Below, in pieces: positions 26,517-35,437 of a stretch of DNA of 64,000 bases (the stretch's first letter is position 1; each line of letters starts with the position of its first letter). The notes beneath the pieces are model-generated. The model did not search any database. It saw nothing but the letters and a program-made list of their open reading frames with translations, and was not told the origin of the DNA. The stretch is from DASXKD01 sp963734725 (GTDB lineage Bacteria > Actinomycetota > Actinomycetes > Streptosporangiales > Streptosporangiaceae): assembly GCA_963734725.1 (NCBI GenBank), contig CAVTIX010000008.1, positions 418,746 through 482,745 on the forward strand. The letters run 5' to 3'. The position numbers were made by a program, and so were the translations under genes.

Positions 26517-27928
26517 GTGTGCCGCGTCAGAAGTTCCTAGAGTTATTTTTGCTAGGATCTGATTATGCCGGGTCCTTCTGCTGCCGAGATCGTGCTGTCT
26601 GTTGATGAGCGGGCTGAGCTGGTGCGCCGGGCGGGGCTGCCGGAGCGCCGGCGGGCTGACCGGGCCCGGATCATCTTGGCCTGTGCCGACGGGATGTCGA
26701 ATGCCGGTGCCGCGCAGGCGCTGGGGGTGGCGGTCAAGTCGGTGTCGAAGTGGCGGCGCCTGTTCGCGGACCGGCGGCTGGCCGGGCTGGAGGATGCGGC
26801 GCCAATCGGCAGGCCCAAGGCGGAGCTGGTCTTGGAGGAGGCGGAGCGGGCGCAGCTGGTCCGGTGGGCCAGGCGTGCGAAGACCGCCCAGTACCTGGCG
26901 ATGCGGGCGAAGATCGTGCTGGCCTGCGCCGAGGGCGGGACGAACAAGCAGGTCGCTGCCGGGCTTGGGGTGGATGAGTTGACCGTGGACCGGTGGCGGG
27001 CCCGGTTCATCGCCCGGCGCCTGGATGGCCTGCAGGATGAGCCGCGGCCCGGGCGGCCGCCCTCGATCCTCCTCGACCGGGTCGAGGACGTCGTCGTGGC
27101 GACCTTGGAGTCCCTGCCGGGCAAGGACACGCACTGGTCGCGGGCCTCGATGGCCAGGCGCACGGGGCTGTCGAGGTCGACCATTGGGCGGATCTGGAAG
27201 AAGTTCGACCTCAAGCCGCACCTGCAGGACTCCTTCAAGCTATCCACCGACCCGCTATTTGTGGAGAAGGTCGTTGACGTCGTCGGCCTGTACCACGACC
27301 CGCCGGAGAAGGCGGTGGTGCTGTGCGTGGATGAGAAGAGCCAGATCCAGGCGCTGGACCGGTCCCAGCCGGTGCTGCCGATGATGCCGGGCATGCCCGA
27401 GCGGCGCACCTGCGACTACGCCCGGCACGGCATCACCAGCCTGTTCGCCGCCTTCAACATCGCCGACGGCGCCGTCATCAGCGAACTGCACCGCCGCCAC
27501 CGCGCCACCGAGTTCCGCAAGTTCCTGGCCAGCATCGACAAGGCCGTGCCCACCGCACTCGACGTGCACCTGGTCTGCGACAACTACGCCACCCACAACA
27601 CCCCCGAGATCAGGACCTGGCTCGCCCGCCGCCCGCGCTTCCACGTCCACTTCACCCCGACCGGCTCCTCCTGGATGAACCAGGCCGAACGATGGTTCGG
27701 CCTGCTCACCGGCAAACTGATCCGCCGCGGCGTGCACACCTCCGTACAGGCCCTGGAGAACGACATCAGGCAATGGATCGCCACATGGAACGACAACCCC
27801 CGGCCATTCACCTGGACCAAGACCGCCGACGAGATCCTGAACTCCCTTGCCGACTACCTCGCCAAACTCGGAGCGGGCCAACCAGTAAACAGGCAAGATT
27901 AATTAACTGAACTTCTGACGCAGCACAC
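26517..27928 (+). mobile_element. complete IS630-family insertion sequence
   Basis: 1412 bp, bounded by 20-bp inverted repeats with one mismatch (left GTGTGCCGCGTCAGAAGTTC; right reads GTGTGCTGCG... on the other strand). It is flanked by TA at 26515-26516 and 27929-27930, the TA duplication typical of IS630/Tc1-mariner elements. It carries one intact transposase gene and is inserted in the CTAG of the small element's right repeat. Confidence 0.9.
26565..27902 (+). CDS. IS630-family transposase with duplicated HTH
   Basis: 445 residues, longer than the usual 340-380. The N-terminus has two related HTH modules, about residues 10-80 (RARIILACADGMSNAGAAQA ... GLEDAAPIGRP) and 88-158 (RAKIVLACAEGGTNKQVAAG ... 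GLQDEPRPGRP), followed by a further HTH near 195-212. The DDE triad is visible: D256 in LCVDEKSQ, D339 in LVCDNYATH, E375 in WMNQAERWFG. It should bind the 20-bp ends and cut at TA. Frame intact from ATG 26565, so probably active. Confidence 0.95.
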   Translation: MPGPSAAEIVLSVDERAELVRRAGLPERRRADRARIILACADGMSNAGAAQALGVAVKSVSKWRRLFADRRLAGLEDAAPIGRPKAELVLEEAERAQLVRWARRAKTAQYLAMRAKIVLACAEGGTNKQVAAGLGVDELTVDRWRARFIARRLDGLQDEPRPGRPPSILLDRVEDVVVATLESLPGKDTHWSRASMARRTGLSRSTIGRIWKKFDLKPHLQDSFKLSTDPLFVEKVVDVVGLYHDPPEKAVVLCVDEKSQIQALDRSQPVLPMMPGMPERRTCDYARHGITSLFAAFNIADGAVISELHRRHRATEFRKFLASIDKAVPTALDVHLVCDNYATHNTPEIRTWLARRPRFHVHFTPTGSSWMNQAERWFGLLTGKLIRRGVHTSVQALENDIRQWIATWNDNPRPFTWTKTADEILNSLADYLAKLGAGQPVNRQD

Positions 27929-28214
27929 TAGCAGCCTGGACGACGGCCAGGGCCGTCCGGGTCTCGCTGGCCGGGCCGTTTGGCCCAAGGCCAGCAGCGC
28001 AGCGCCGGGGCAAGGCCCGGCAAGTGGCCTGGGGAACCAGCGCAATCCTGTCAGCCGACCCGGTGAACGTTCGTGGTCACCGCACCAGAAACCTAGGCCT
28101 CGCACAGAAAGGCCATCGGGTGAAGCCCCGGATATGCGCTCATCGCGCCCGGGGATGAACCGTTGCTGGCCAGCACCGGCCCAGAGCCGCCGAATCACTG
28201 GGCTCAAGCGCCAC

Positions 28215-28745
28215 TCACGGGCTGGGTGAGGTGGTCGCAGACCCGCATTGGGGGGCGAGCGAGGCCAGCAGGCTGCTAGCTGCGGTGGCGACGCCGCCGA
28301 GTGCGGTCGTCACGCCTTTCACCGTGCTGGTGCTGGGATGGTCGGTGAGGTCGGAGACCGCGGTTTTGAGCGTGTTGAGCGCCGACTTCACAGCGCTGGC
28401 CTGGGCTTTGAATTCGCCATGCAGCTCCGCCGTGAGCGCGGTGAGCTTCGCCTCCACGTCGGCCAGGTCGGACTTGATCTCGTCGGCGGTACCTTTGCCG
28501 ATCTTTACGTGGGTGAGGGTGTCCACCGATGCGCGCAGGTCCGCCGCGGCCTGGCACACCGCCGATGTGGGGCTGGGCGCCGGCGCGGCGGCAGCGGAGG
28601 TCGGCGCAGGGGGAACGCTCGGGGACGGGCTGCTGGTAGCCGGTGATGAAGTGCTGCTGGAACTGCAGGCGGCCAAGAGCAGCCCGGCGGCGAAGGCAGC
28701 GGCGACGAGGCGCCACCGGCCCGGCCGGGTTACCGTGGCCCGCAT
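28215..28745 (-). CDS. putative lipoprotein with helical domain
   Basis: 176 residues from ATG at 28745 (RATVTRPGRWRLVAAAFAAG). The signal peptide ends at a lipobox LLLAAC (cysteine near residue 26), then a Ser/Pro/Ala linker of about 40 residues. The remaining region is helical with heptad-like patterns (LADVEAKLTALTAELHGEFK, SAVKSALNTLKTAVSDL) and two cysteines (AVCQAAADL, APQCGSA) that may form a disulphide at its base. It is likely anchored outside the membrane. No specific family or partner recognised. Confidence 0.75.
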   Translation of the reverse strand: MRATVTRPGRWRLVAAAFAAGLLLAACSSSSTSSPATSSPSPSVPPAPTSAAAAPAPSPTSAVCQAAADLRASVDTLTHVKIGKGTADEIKSDLADVEAKLTALTAELHGEFKAQASAVKSALNTLKTAVSDLTDHPSTSTVKGVTTALGGVATAASSLLASLAPQCGSATTSPSP

Positions 28746-29149
28746 CGCGTTCGCCTCATCGTCCAAGCCGCAGCCGCCTGCCACTCCCGCGGCGGACTGC
28801 GCCGGCCCCATAGCCATGGTCTTGCCCCTCTCACCCGTTGACCGGCCTGACCCTCTACCACCACGCTCTTACCGCACCGCAGCAGGCACATCACCCTGCT
28901 GGGGGTGAGGTGCGCGGCTGATGCGGGGCATCATGCGGCCCGCGGCAACCGTGCGCAGGCCAAGATCGGGGCGCCCGTGGGCGACGGGTGCAGCGTCGCC
29001 CAGGTGCGCTGCCTGGGCCCCCGGGCCGGGTTTGACCCCACCGCAGGTGCCAATGCGGCCACGTGCTGGCCGCCGCCCAGCGCGGAGCCTCCTCCGGCGG
29101 GGCGCCGGTCGGAGAGGCGTTCCTCGGTGGCAGCGTGGCCTACCTGAGC
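28746..29149. other. intergenic / eroded sequence
   Basis: About 400 bases between the lipoprotein gene and the transporter remnant. Part may be the eroded 3' half of the transporter gene, since frames here show short Ala/Gly-rich pieces only. No gene can be supported. Confidence 0.35.
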
Positions 29150-29490
29150 GCGCCAGGCACGACCGGGGAGTTCGCCGGCCCGGTCCCAAGCGGAGATGCC
29201 GCAAAGTCAGCCGCTTCCGCCCCGAGCTGACCAGCACCGGCTGGACCACCGACATCGGCCCGTTGTACAGGATCCGGGCCTGGAAGATGAACGTGTCCGC
29301 CGCGGCGCCCCACCCGAGCAGCCACAGCGGTTGCCGGACCAGGTACAACGGCAGCCGCCAGCCCTTGTCCCGCTTCAGCGGCCGGATGCTCGTCGCATGC
29401 TGGGTGATCAGGGTGACCGCACTGGAGAACGCGGCGGCCAGCGCGACCGCCACAGCCACTATCACGTCCCAGATCTCGTTCCCCTCACGC
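29150..29490 (-). pseudogene. remnant of a DMT-type (EamA-like) transporter gene
   Basis: The minus strand reads WDVIVAVAVALAAAFSSAVT, then HATSIRPLKRDKGWRLPLYL and ARILYNGPMSVVQPVLVS, matching the first three helices of actinobacterial DMT-superfamily permeases. After this the frame turns into Arg/Pro-rich non-coding sequence. No start codon is placed properly before the first helix. A decayed gene is the best reading. Confidence 0.6.
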
Positions 29491-29928
29491 CTGCACCGGC
29501 CGGATATTGGGCCAGACAACCCCCCGCGGCTGGCAGGCAAAGACCTTCGCCCACAGGCTGCCGCCCCATGAAAATGTCTGCTACGCCAGCAGTCACTGTG
29601 ATTCCCCGCTGGCCTCTGCGGCGCTGGCGCCTCGCGGCAGCCCGACCGCCAGCAGGCTGGGCACGGACCCTGCCCGCCTGCCCACAAGCCGCCCCCCCAA
29701 CCACCCACCCCGGACAAGGACGGCCTCCGGCCGACAGACCCCATTCGACGGCGGCCGGTTGGCGGCACCGGGACGCGCGTAGCGCAACCGGCGTTTATGT
29801 GGAGGATCGGTGCCCGGATGGCCTCCGGGACTTCAAGATCACGGGCTTGCCAAGCCCCACGCCGACCCGTCCGCCCCTTGTTCGCCCGAGAGATTCCTTG
29901 GCCGGTCCCATCAGGTGGGGCCTCAGGC
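29491..29928. other. intergenic, no gene seen
   Basis: About 440 bases with no recognisable gene or RNA. Open frames lack motifs. Confidence 0.4.
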
Positions 29929-30237
29929 TCAGGGAGCTGGAGTGTCCGGGCTGTTCGCCTGCGCCGCAGCCAAAGCCTCCCGCTGGCGGCGTGGCAACAG
30001 GTTGGCCGCGTACCTGATGGCGATCATTCGCGCGGTGGTAATGGCCGCCCCGAGCAGCAGCGTCCAGACGACCGCCCGGCCCAGCGGAACCTGCTGGTCG
30101 TCCGGGGTCGCTGGCGGCTCCGCGCCGGTGATCCGCCGCCAGCCGACCCGCACCACCTTCGAGACCGCGAGCACCGCGAGCATCCCGGCCGCTTGCTCCA
30201 GCGCCCGGACCGAACGACTTGCGTCCTTTTCCGCCAT
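29929..30237 (-). CDS. DUF4235 family small membrane protein, copy 1
   Basis: 102 residues from ATG at 30237 (MAEKDASRSV). Two hydrophobic segments: residues 15-33 (AAGMLAVLAVSKVVRVGW) and 57-80 (AVVWTLLLGAAITTARMIAI), separated by an acidic loop (TGAEPPATPDDQQVPLG). The layout fits DUF4235, small actinobacterial inner membrane proteins of unknown role. The second copy, 186 bases upstream on the same strand, shares the G-A-E-P-P-A loop and the TTARM helix, so this is a tandem duplication. Confidence 0.7.
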   Translation of the reverse strand: MAEKDASRSVRALEQAAGMLAVLAVSKVVRVGWRRITGAEPPATPDDQQVPLGRAVVWTLLLGAAITTARMIAIRYAANLLPRRQREALAAAQANSPDTPAP

Positions 30238-30422
30238 CGGAATCCCCCGGGCAGCTGCCAAGCCCGCGGCCATCCGCGGCGCCTTCGCGCGCCATCATCT
30301 CACAGCACACCGCTAACCGAAGGAAACACCTTAAATGGCGGGACTGCGGGCGATCCTGCGTTTCCACAGCACCGGCGCCAAGGACAGCGCCACGGTTCCC
30401 GGCGGCGTAAACCAGGCGCAAG

Positions 30423-30803
30423 CTAGCGCCGCCTCCGCCACGCCAGCACGGCAACAGCCAGCAGGTAAGGCAAGCCCGGCGCCTCCGGCTCAGGCCGCGG
30501 CTGGCCGTGGCTGTCAACCTGGCCCGGTTCCGGCAGGCCCTGCCGCCGCGCACGAGGCCGCCACAAAGAAGACACGTACCTGCTAGCCAACATGCGCGCT
30601 GTGGTGACGGCCCCCCCGAACAGCGCCGCCCAGGCCACAGCCTCGCCCAGCGGAACCCGCTTATCGCCGGGGGCCGCCGGCGGCTCCGCGCCGGTGACCA
30701 GCTTCCAGCCGGCATGCAAAACCCCGCGGACAGCAACCGACGCAAGCAGTGCAGCAGGCCCTTTCAGCATCCGGCTGCTATGAGGCTCACCTTTACCTGG
30801 CAT
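30423..30803 (-). CDS. DUF4235 family small membrane protein, copy 2
   Basis: 126 residues. Paralogue of the copy at 29929: LLASVAVRGVLHAGWKLVTG, GAEPPAAPGDKRVPLGEAV and FGGAVTTARMLASRYVSSL align over both membrane segments. The last 40 residues differ (Pro/Arg-rich) and may come from a frameshift or lost stop, since copy 1 ends soon after the second helix. Alternative start near residue 12 (MLKGPAALL). Function unknown. Confidence 0.65.
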   Translation of the reverse strand: MPGKGEPHSSRMLKGPAALLASVAVRGVLHAGWKLVTGAEPPAAPGDKRVPLGEAVAWAALFGGAVTTARMLASRYVSSLWRPRARRQGLPEPGQVDSHGQPRPEPEAPGLPYLLAVAVLAWRRRR

Positions 30804-31065
30804 CAGAGTCCCCGAGGCTGCCGCCTAGCACCGCGCGAATTCGCGGCGTCCTTCGTGCCGCCATCCTCTCACAGCCCCGCCCCGGCTAGCGGCACCGCAG
30901 GCACCACCTTGAGTACGCCCGGCATGGCCGATCACTTTGGGTTGGAAGTCGCCAGAGAGCGTGTCATGAAGAAAGCGACAACATCGCACCTACCGATCAG
31001 GCAGGCGCTTGATCATCCAGGCGCGCTGCGGCCACCGGGGGGGCTGGACGCAGGGCGCTGGCCGC

Positions 31066-32211
31066 CTAGCCTGGGCCGACGGAGGCGAGCGCTTGGGTGA
31101 GGGCGCGGATGTCGTCGCTGCTGTTGTAGGCGTGCAGCGATATCCGGATACCGCCGGCCCGGGAGCTGGTGTTGATTTGGTACTGGCTCGCGAGCGCGGC
31201 CTGCACTTGGTCGGCCGGGGCGGCGGGGTGCCTGAGTGAGATGATGTGCCCGCTTGCGGAATGGTCACCGGGTGCCCGGTAGGGCGTCCATCCCAGCGGC
31301 GCGGTCTGCTCGGCCAGATCGGCCGCCAGCTCGCTGGCGTGCTCGCTGATCGCCGTCAGTCCGATGCCGGTGAGCAGCTTGATCGAGGTGAGCAGGCCCA
31401 CGGCGGCGCTGTAGGACATGGTCGACAGCTCGAACCTGCGGGCGTCGGCAGCCAGAGAGAGGTCCTGCGGGGTGAAGTCGAACGGTGTCGCGCTGCCTTT
31501 CCAGCCAACGATCACAGGGGTGGCCGCCGCCAGGTTCTCGGTCATGGCGAGCAGCGCAACGCCGGACGGCCCGGACAGCCACTTGTAGCCGCTGCAGACT
31601 AGCGCGTCCACCCCCCATTGCGTCATGGTGACCGGAGCGGCACCGGCCAGCTGGGTCACGTCGACCACTACCCGGGCGCCAACGTCTCGGGCGCACGCTA
31701 CCAGGGCCGCGACATCGACCTGGCTGCCGGTGGCGAACTGAACCGCGCTGACGCACACGACGGTTGTCTGTTCGCTGATGGCATCGCTCAGCGAGAGCGT
31801 GAGGTCATGGGCCGGGGTGTCCCGAACCCAGCGGATGCGCATGTCCAAGCGGTCCCGGGCGGCTAGCCACGGGTAGGTCACGCTGGGGAAGTCGCTGGCC
31901 ACCAAGACCACCTCACCCCCCACGCTGGACAACAACGCAGCAAGCTGGCCCAGGCCCTCACTCGCCCCGCCCACCACCGCTATTGACGACACCGGCGCGC
32001 CAAGTAGCTCAGCCGCGGCCATCCGCAGCCGGTCCAAAACTCTCGCCTCGGCCTGGTCCGACAGGCGGAGGTTGCCATGCTGGGCGACCTCGGTCAAGAA
32101 CCGGACGCTCGCCTCCAGCGAGGTGCGGGGTATTAGCCCCAGCGAGGCCTGGTTCAGGTAGGTGCAATAAGCAAGCGCCGCATACTCGCCGGGATCAATC
32201 AACGGGTCCAT
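31066..32211 (-). CDS. class V aminotransferase (cysteine desulfurase-like PLP enzyme)
   Basis: 381 residues from ATG at 32211, with AAAGGGG about 6 bases upstream. PLP-fold marks: YLNQASLGLIPR near the N-terminus, VVGGASEGLGQLAALL, VVVDVTQLAGA (D184, contacting the PLP ring nitrogen) and SGYKWLSGPSGVALL with the Schiff-base lysine K210. The C-terminal small domain ends GGIRISLHAYNSSDDIRAL, as in class V enzymes. The catalytic cysteine loop of true desulfurases is not evident, so an isopenicillin-epimerase-like or other class V activity is possible. No neighbouring gene hints at a substrate. Confidence 0.88.
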   Translation of the reverse strand: MDPLIDPGEYAALAYCTYLNQASLGLIPRTSLEASVRFLTEVAQHGNLRLSDQAEARVLDRLRMAAAELLGAPVSSIAVVGGASEGLGQLAALLSSVGGEVVLVASDFPSVTYPWLAARDRLDMRIRWVRDTPAHDLTLSLSDAISEQTTVVCVSAVQFATGSQVDVAALVACARDVGARVVVDVTQLAGAAPVTMTQWGVDALVCSGYKWLSGPSGVALLAMTENLAAATPVIVGWKGSATPFDFTPQDLSLAADARRFELSTMSYSAAVGLLTSIKLLTGIGLTAISEHASELAADLAEQTAPLGWTPYRAPGDHSASGHIISLRHPAAPADQVQAALASQYQINTSSRAGGIRISLHAYNSSDDIRALTQALASVGPG

Positions 32212-32300
32212 AGTCACCCCTTTCGCTGCCGCTGCATCGCGCCGGATCCAGCTCCGGCCGCCGACCAGTTACCGGGCCGCAGGTAGTTCAGGTCAAAGTC

Positions 32301-32790
32301 ATGCTTCCACCGCCACCCTGGATGCAGCGCGAGGGAAGATCGGCCTGGACCATTCAGTACTGCAAAAGCTCGATCCTCACCACAGCGCTCAACGATCAGG
32401 TCACCTATATCCACCCGTGCCGGGGCGTGAAGATACCGACCGTACCCGCCACGCCGCGGACCATCGTCACCCCCGAGCAGTTCGACGCGATCTACGCCGC
32501 GCTGCCAGACGCGGATGCCCAACTCCTGGTCGAGACGGCCATCGAGACTTGGCTCCGCTGGGGGGAGTTGACCGAACTACGGCCCGGCGACCTTGACCTC
32601 GCCAGCAGGATGATGACGGTCAGCCGCAAGGTCATCGAACTGAACCGGGAGTTTCATCCCGACGGCAGGCGGTTCCTCGTCAAGCGTTACCCCAAGGACA
32701 AGGAGTGCCGGCGGCTCAAGCTCAGCCCGCAGATCATCGCCAAGCTCAAGGCACACATCCAGGGCCGACGCAGCAGCCGAGATCATGCCC
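32301..32790 (+). pseudogene. phage-type tyrosine integrase fragment
   Basis: The frame reads SILTTALNDQVTYIHPCRGV, then TPRTIVTPEQFDAIYAALPD and LRWGELTELRPGDLDL, which carries the first catalytic arginine of tyrosine recombinases, and KECRRLKLSPQIIAKLKAH. The rest of the catalytic domain (H-x-x-R and the tyrosine) is missing. In front of the arginine the usual S-G is replaced by T-W. A leftover of an integrated element. Confidence 0.75.
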
Positions 32791-33109
32791 ACCACCGACG
32801 GCGGAAGCGACGCCACCTGATCCCAGGTCACCTGCTCGTTGGCTGCCGCGGAGACATAGTTCTTTAGTGAGGTGCAGGAGGTCGGTGGTGCGGGCACTGA
32901 GGCGCGCAGTTGCCGATTCTGCGCTCTTCGGTCATGGGACAGTCGAAGGACAGCTATAACCAGTTCTGCCTGTTCTGCGCGGCCGTGCACTTCCTAGAAG
33001 GTACCGACCTTAGCGATCGCTTTGGTTCGGCGAATCTGCCGGGCGCGCTCCGGGTAGCCGCCCTGGCCGTGAGTCGCGCCATGTCAGACCGCTCGGTCAT
33101 ACTGCCGGT
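32791..33109. other. intergenic beside integrase remnant
   Basis: About 320 bases. No attachment-site repeat or gene was found by eye. The promoter for the GNAT gene at 33110 should lie at the right end. Confidence 0.4.
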
Positions 33110-33676
33110 ATGACATTCACGACTCGGATGCTTACGCCGGAGACGTGGGAGGACTTCGCCGCGCTCGTTGAAGCCAACAACGGCGTCTGGGGTGGCTGCT
33201 GGTGCATGGGATTCCACCCGGAGGGCGTCGGCGCCGGCCACACCCGGGAAGCAAACCGGGAGGCGAAGCGCCGGCACGTGACGGACGGAACGGTCCACCA
33301 GGTGCTCGTCTACAACGGTGACCACTGCGTCGGCTGGTGCCAGTTCGGCTCGCCGCCGGAAATCCCCAATATCAAGAACCGGGGCGCCTACGACCGAGGG
33401 GCCGGCGATCCGCCGGACTGGCGGATCGGCTGCATCTTCACCAACGCGAAGGACCGCGGCAAGGGCGTCGCCGCCGCTGCGGTCGCGGCGGCACTCGACG
33501 AGATCAAGCGGGCCGGCGGCGGCGTCGTCGAGGCCTATCCGGAGCAGACCGAGCAGCGGTCGCCGCAGCGTGGCGCCTATCTGCACACAGGACCGGAGGA
33601 GTTGTATGCGCAATACGGCTTCACGCGGGTACGGAAAATCGCGAAGTGGCGGTGGGTCATGCGCACCAAGATCTGA
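33110..33676 (+). CDS. GNAT family N-acetyltransferase
   Basis: 188 residues from ATG at 33110. TPETWEDFAALVEANNGVWG opens the fold, GCWCMGFHPEG is a Cys/Trp-rich loop seen in this actinobacterial subgroup, and IGCIFTNAKDRGKGVAAAAV holds the acetyl-CoA loop (DRGKGVA). EALYAQYGF-like text (EELYAQYGFTRVRKIAKWRW) closes the domain as in most GNATs. Cytosolic; acceptor unknown. It stands alone with about 240 bases to the next gene, which is convergent. Confidence 0.88.
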   Translation: MTFTTRMLTPETWEDFAALVEANNGVWGGCWCMGFHPEGVGAGHTREANREAKRRHVTDGTVHQVLVYNGDHCVGWCQFGSPPEIPNIKNRGAYDRGAGDPPDWRIGCIFTNAKDRGKGVAAAAVAAALDEIKRAGGGVVEAYPEQTEQRSPQRGAYLHTGPEELYAQYGFTRVRKIAKWRWVMRTKI

Positions 33677-33910
33677 TCCCGCCGCTCGCTGCCGTTCTCG
33701 CAAGGTGACGCTTCCGTGAGCCGGTAACAACAGTTTGCGGCACCTCGGCATCGACACGATCGATCTGCTCTGTGCCCGACCCGGACGTCCCGGTCGAGAA
33801 CTTGGTCGGCGCAATTAAGGGAGTTCGTCGATCCTCGCGCTCATCTGACCGCGAAGCGGGCTTGTCGCCAGAGGGAAGCGATGGTCCGCAGCCGCTGATC
33901 CGCGCCGCAC

Positions 33911-34504
33911 CTAGCGAACGGTTTCTGGTCGTGGCCAGTCGCCGGGCAGTTCCCCCAGCCGCCGGGCGTAGGCGGCCGGGTCGGGCTGGCGATGCTCCCT
34001 GAGTGCCAAGTAGACGTCCTCGGTCACCAGCGTGGCGATCATGTGCATGATGTTGTGCCAGTCATAGCCGAGCCCGGCGAGGCGCTGAACCGTCTGCCAT
34101 GTCTGGGGCGGATCGTCGGACAGCAACTGGTTGGCTACCACCTGGTGCATGGCCACGTGCAGCCTCGGGTTGACGGTCTCGCCGCCGACGATGACGTCTT
34201 CCTCACCGTGCAGCGCGTCTGCGAACTCCGGGTGCAGCGCTTCGATCAGCAGTGCGCGCTCATCCTCGTTACCCGGGTCCAGCAGCTCAAGGTCGAGTCC
34301 CTGATAGGTCCCGTGCGCACGGGGAAGCGCCCACGACTGCCGCTCACCGGGCTCAGGCTCGTCAAACCAGCAGTCCGTCGTCTCCTCCTCGGACCCGGGC
34401 GTTTGCACTGCAGCCAGGTGAGGTCCGCCCAGGCGCGCGCCGGACCGCCTGGGCTGCTGACGGCGGCCACGGCCGGGCGGGCGACCACGGCTTCGCGGAC
34501 TCAT
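33911..34504 (-). CDS. DUF1841 family protein
   Basis: 197 residues. A basic, disordered N-terminus (residues 1-30) precedes a conserved region: LHPEFADALHGEEDVIVGGE, NPRLHVAMHQVVANQLLSDD with spaced histidines, WHNIMHMIATLVTEDVYLAL and a final AYARRLGELPGDWP. The NPRLHVAMH segment and His-rich core fit DUF1841. Role unknown; the histidines suggest metal binding, an inference only. No membrane segment. Confidence 0.75.
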   Translation of the reverse strand: MSPRSRGRPPGRGRRQQPRRSGARLGGPHLAAVQTPGSEEETTDCWFDEPEPGERQSWALPRAHGTYQGLDLELLDPGNEDERALLIEALHPEFADALHGEEDVIVGGETVNPRLHVAMHQVVANQLLSDDPPQTWQTVQRLAGLGYDWHNIMHMIATLVTEDVYLALREHRQPDPAAYARRLGELPGDWPRPETVR

Positions 34505-34820
34505 CGTGCCATTGTCCCAGCGCTGGCGGGCCGTGTCATGCGGCAGACCACAGCCCCAGCGTCGGTGCGCTCTGCTCCGGTGGTCACCTAACGTGAGGAC
34601 TTGCCGGTCCGATATCCGTTATGATCGGCTGGCGGCTCCTCGGCGCCCATCAGTCGAGGCGCTCAGATCGGGTCGCTCTGCGCGCTTCGGCGGGGAGGGC
34701 TGAATCAGCTCGCCGCATCCACGTCAGACCTGCCGGCCGCGAACCGGCGGGATGCTACTGCGGGTACAACCTGTCCGTGCGCCGCTGTGCCATCACGTGA
34801 GGTCTGGCAAGGTCGGGTAG
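34505..34820. other. intergenic, no gene seen
   Basis: About 315 bases between divergent genes (DUF1841 and VOC). Promoters are expected, nothing specific recognised. Confidence 0.45.
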
Positions 34821-35270
34821 ATGAAGCCCAACAGGTCGGTCCCGCCCGCAACCGTCGTGCCCGTGTTGTCCTATCCGGACGTGCGGGCCGCTGTGTCGTG
34901 GCTGAGTGCAGCATTCGGTTTCGTTGAGCGCACGCGGATAGGCGACAGTCACCGGGCGCAAATGAGCATCGGCGCAGATGGAGCGATGATCGTCGCTGAA
35001 CGCCGGGGTGAGAAGCCGGCACAAGACGATGGTGCGGCGCACCTCATCCGTGTCAGGGTTGAGGGCGTAAGTGCCCAGTTCGAGCGTGCCCGGGCGCACG
35101 GAGCCCGTGTGCTCGAACCGCCCACAGACCGGGCGTACGGCGAGCGGGATTGCACCGTGGAGGACGTGGCTGGGCATCGATGGCAGTTCGCCGAGACCGT
35201 GCGGGACGTGGCGCCTGAGGATTACGGCTGCCAGACCGTCGCGCCCTGGCCCGGCCGTCCTGGCGCCTGA
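34821..35270 (+). CDS. VOC (glyoxalase/bleomycin resistance) family protein
   Basis: 149 residues from ATG at 34821. The two beta-alpha-beta modules are seen as VVPVLSYPDVRAAVSWLSAA with GFVERTRIGD, and HLIRVRVEGVSAQFERARAH with YGERDCTVEDVAGHRWQFAE. The ending G-x-R-W-x-F-A-E is typical of glyoxalase/bleomycin-resistance folds, and the glutamate is a metal ligand in active members. Cytosolic. Substrate unknown. Confidence 0.88.
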   Translation: MKPNRSVPPATVVPVLSYPDVRAAVSWLSAAFGFVERTRIGDSHRAQMSIGADGAMIVAERRGEKPAQDDGAAHLIRVRVEGVSAQFERARAHGARVLEPPTDRAYGERDCTVEDVAGHRWQFAETVRDVAPEDYGCQTVAPWPGRPGA

Positions 35271-35437
35271 CGTCCTCGCCGCTCCCCGGGACAGCGCGGG
35301 CGGCTTGATCAGCGGCTACGGCCATGCCCGCATCTGCCGCCGACAGTGCGCGGGGCAGCCGGCGCATCGATCAGTGTCCGTGCGGCTATGACCCCCGGCA
35401 ACTTTGGCTGGCTGGCGGTGGCCGTTAGGGTCGCGGC

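Larger units (their letters stand above)
26223..27934. mobile_element. 298-bp inverted-repeat element interrupted by IS630
   Basis: Left end 26223-26242 is CTGCTAGTGGTCGCGCCCGT. Its exact reverse complement is split: 16 bases at 26501-26516 and the last four (GCAG) at 27931-27934, after the second TA of the IS630 target duplication. Removing the IS and one TA restores a 20/20-bp terminal repeat and a unit of about 298 bp that carries a single 90-codon gene whose start and stop codons lie at or in the repeats. A 25-bp copy of its right end occurs alone at 54871. Confidence 0.7.

Noticed and set aside
32301..32790. Prophage or integrative element border
   Set aside because: Only a truncated integrase is present, with no excisionase, phage genes, or direct att repeats found by eye.
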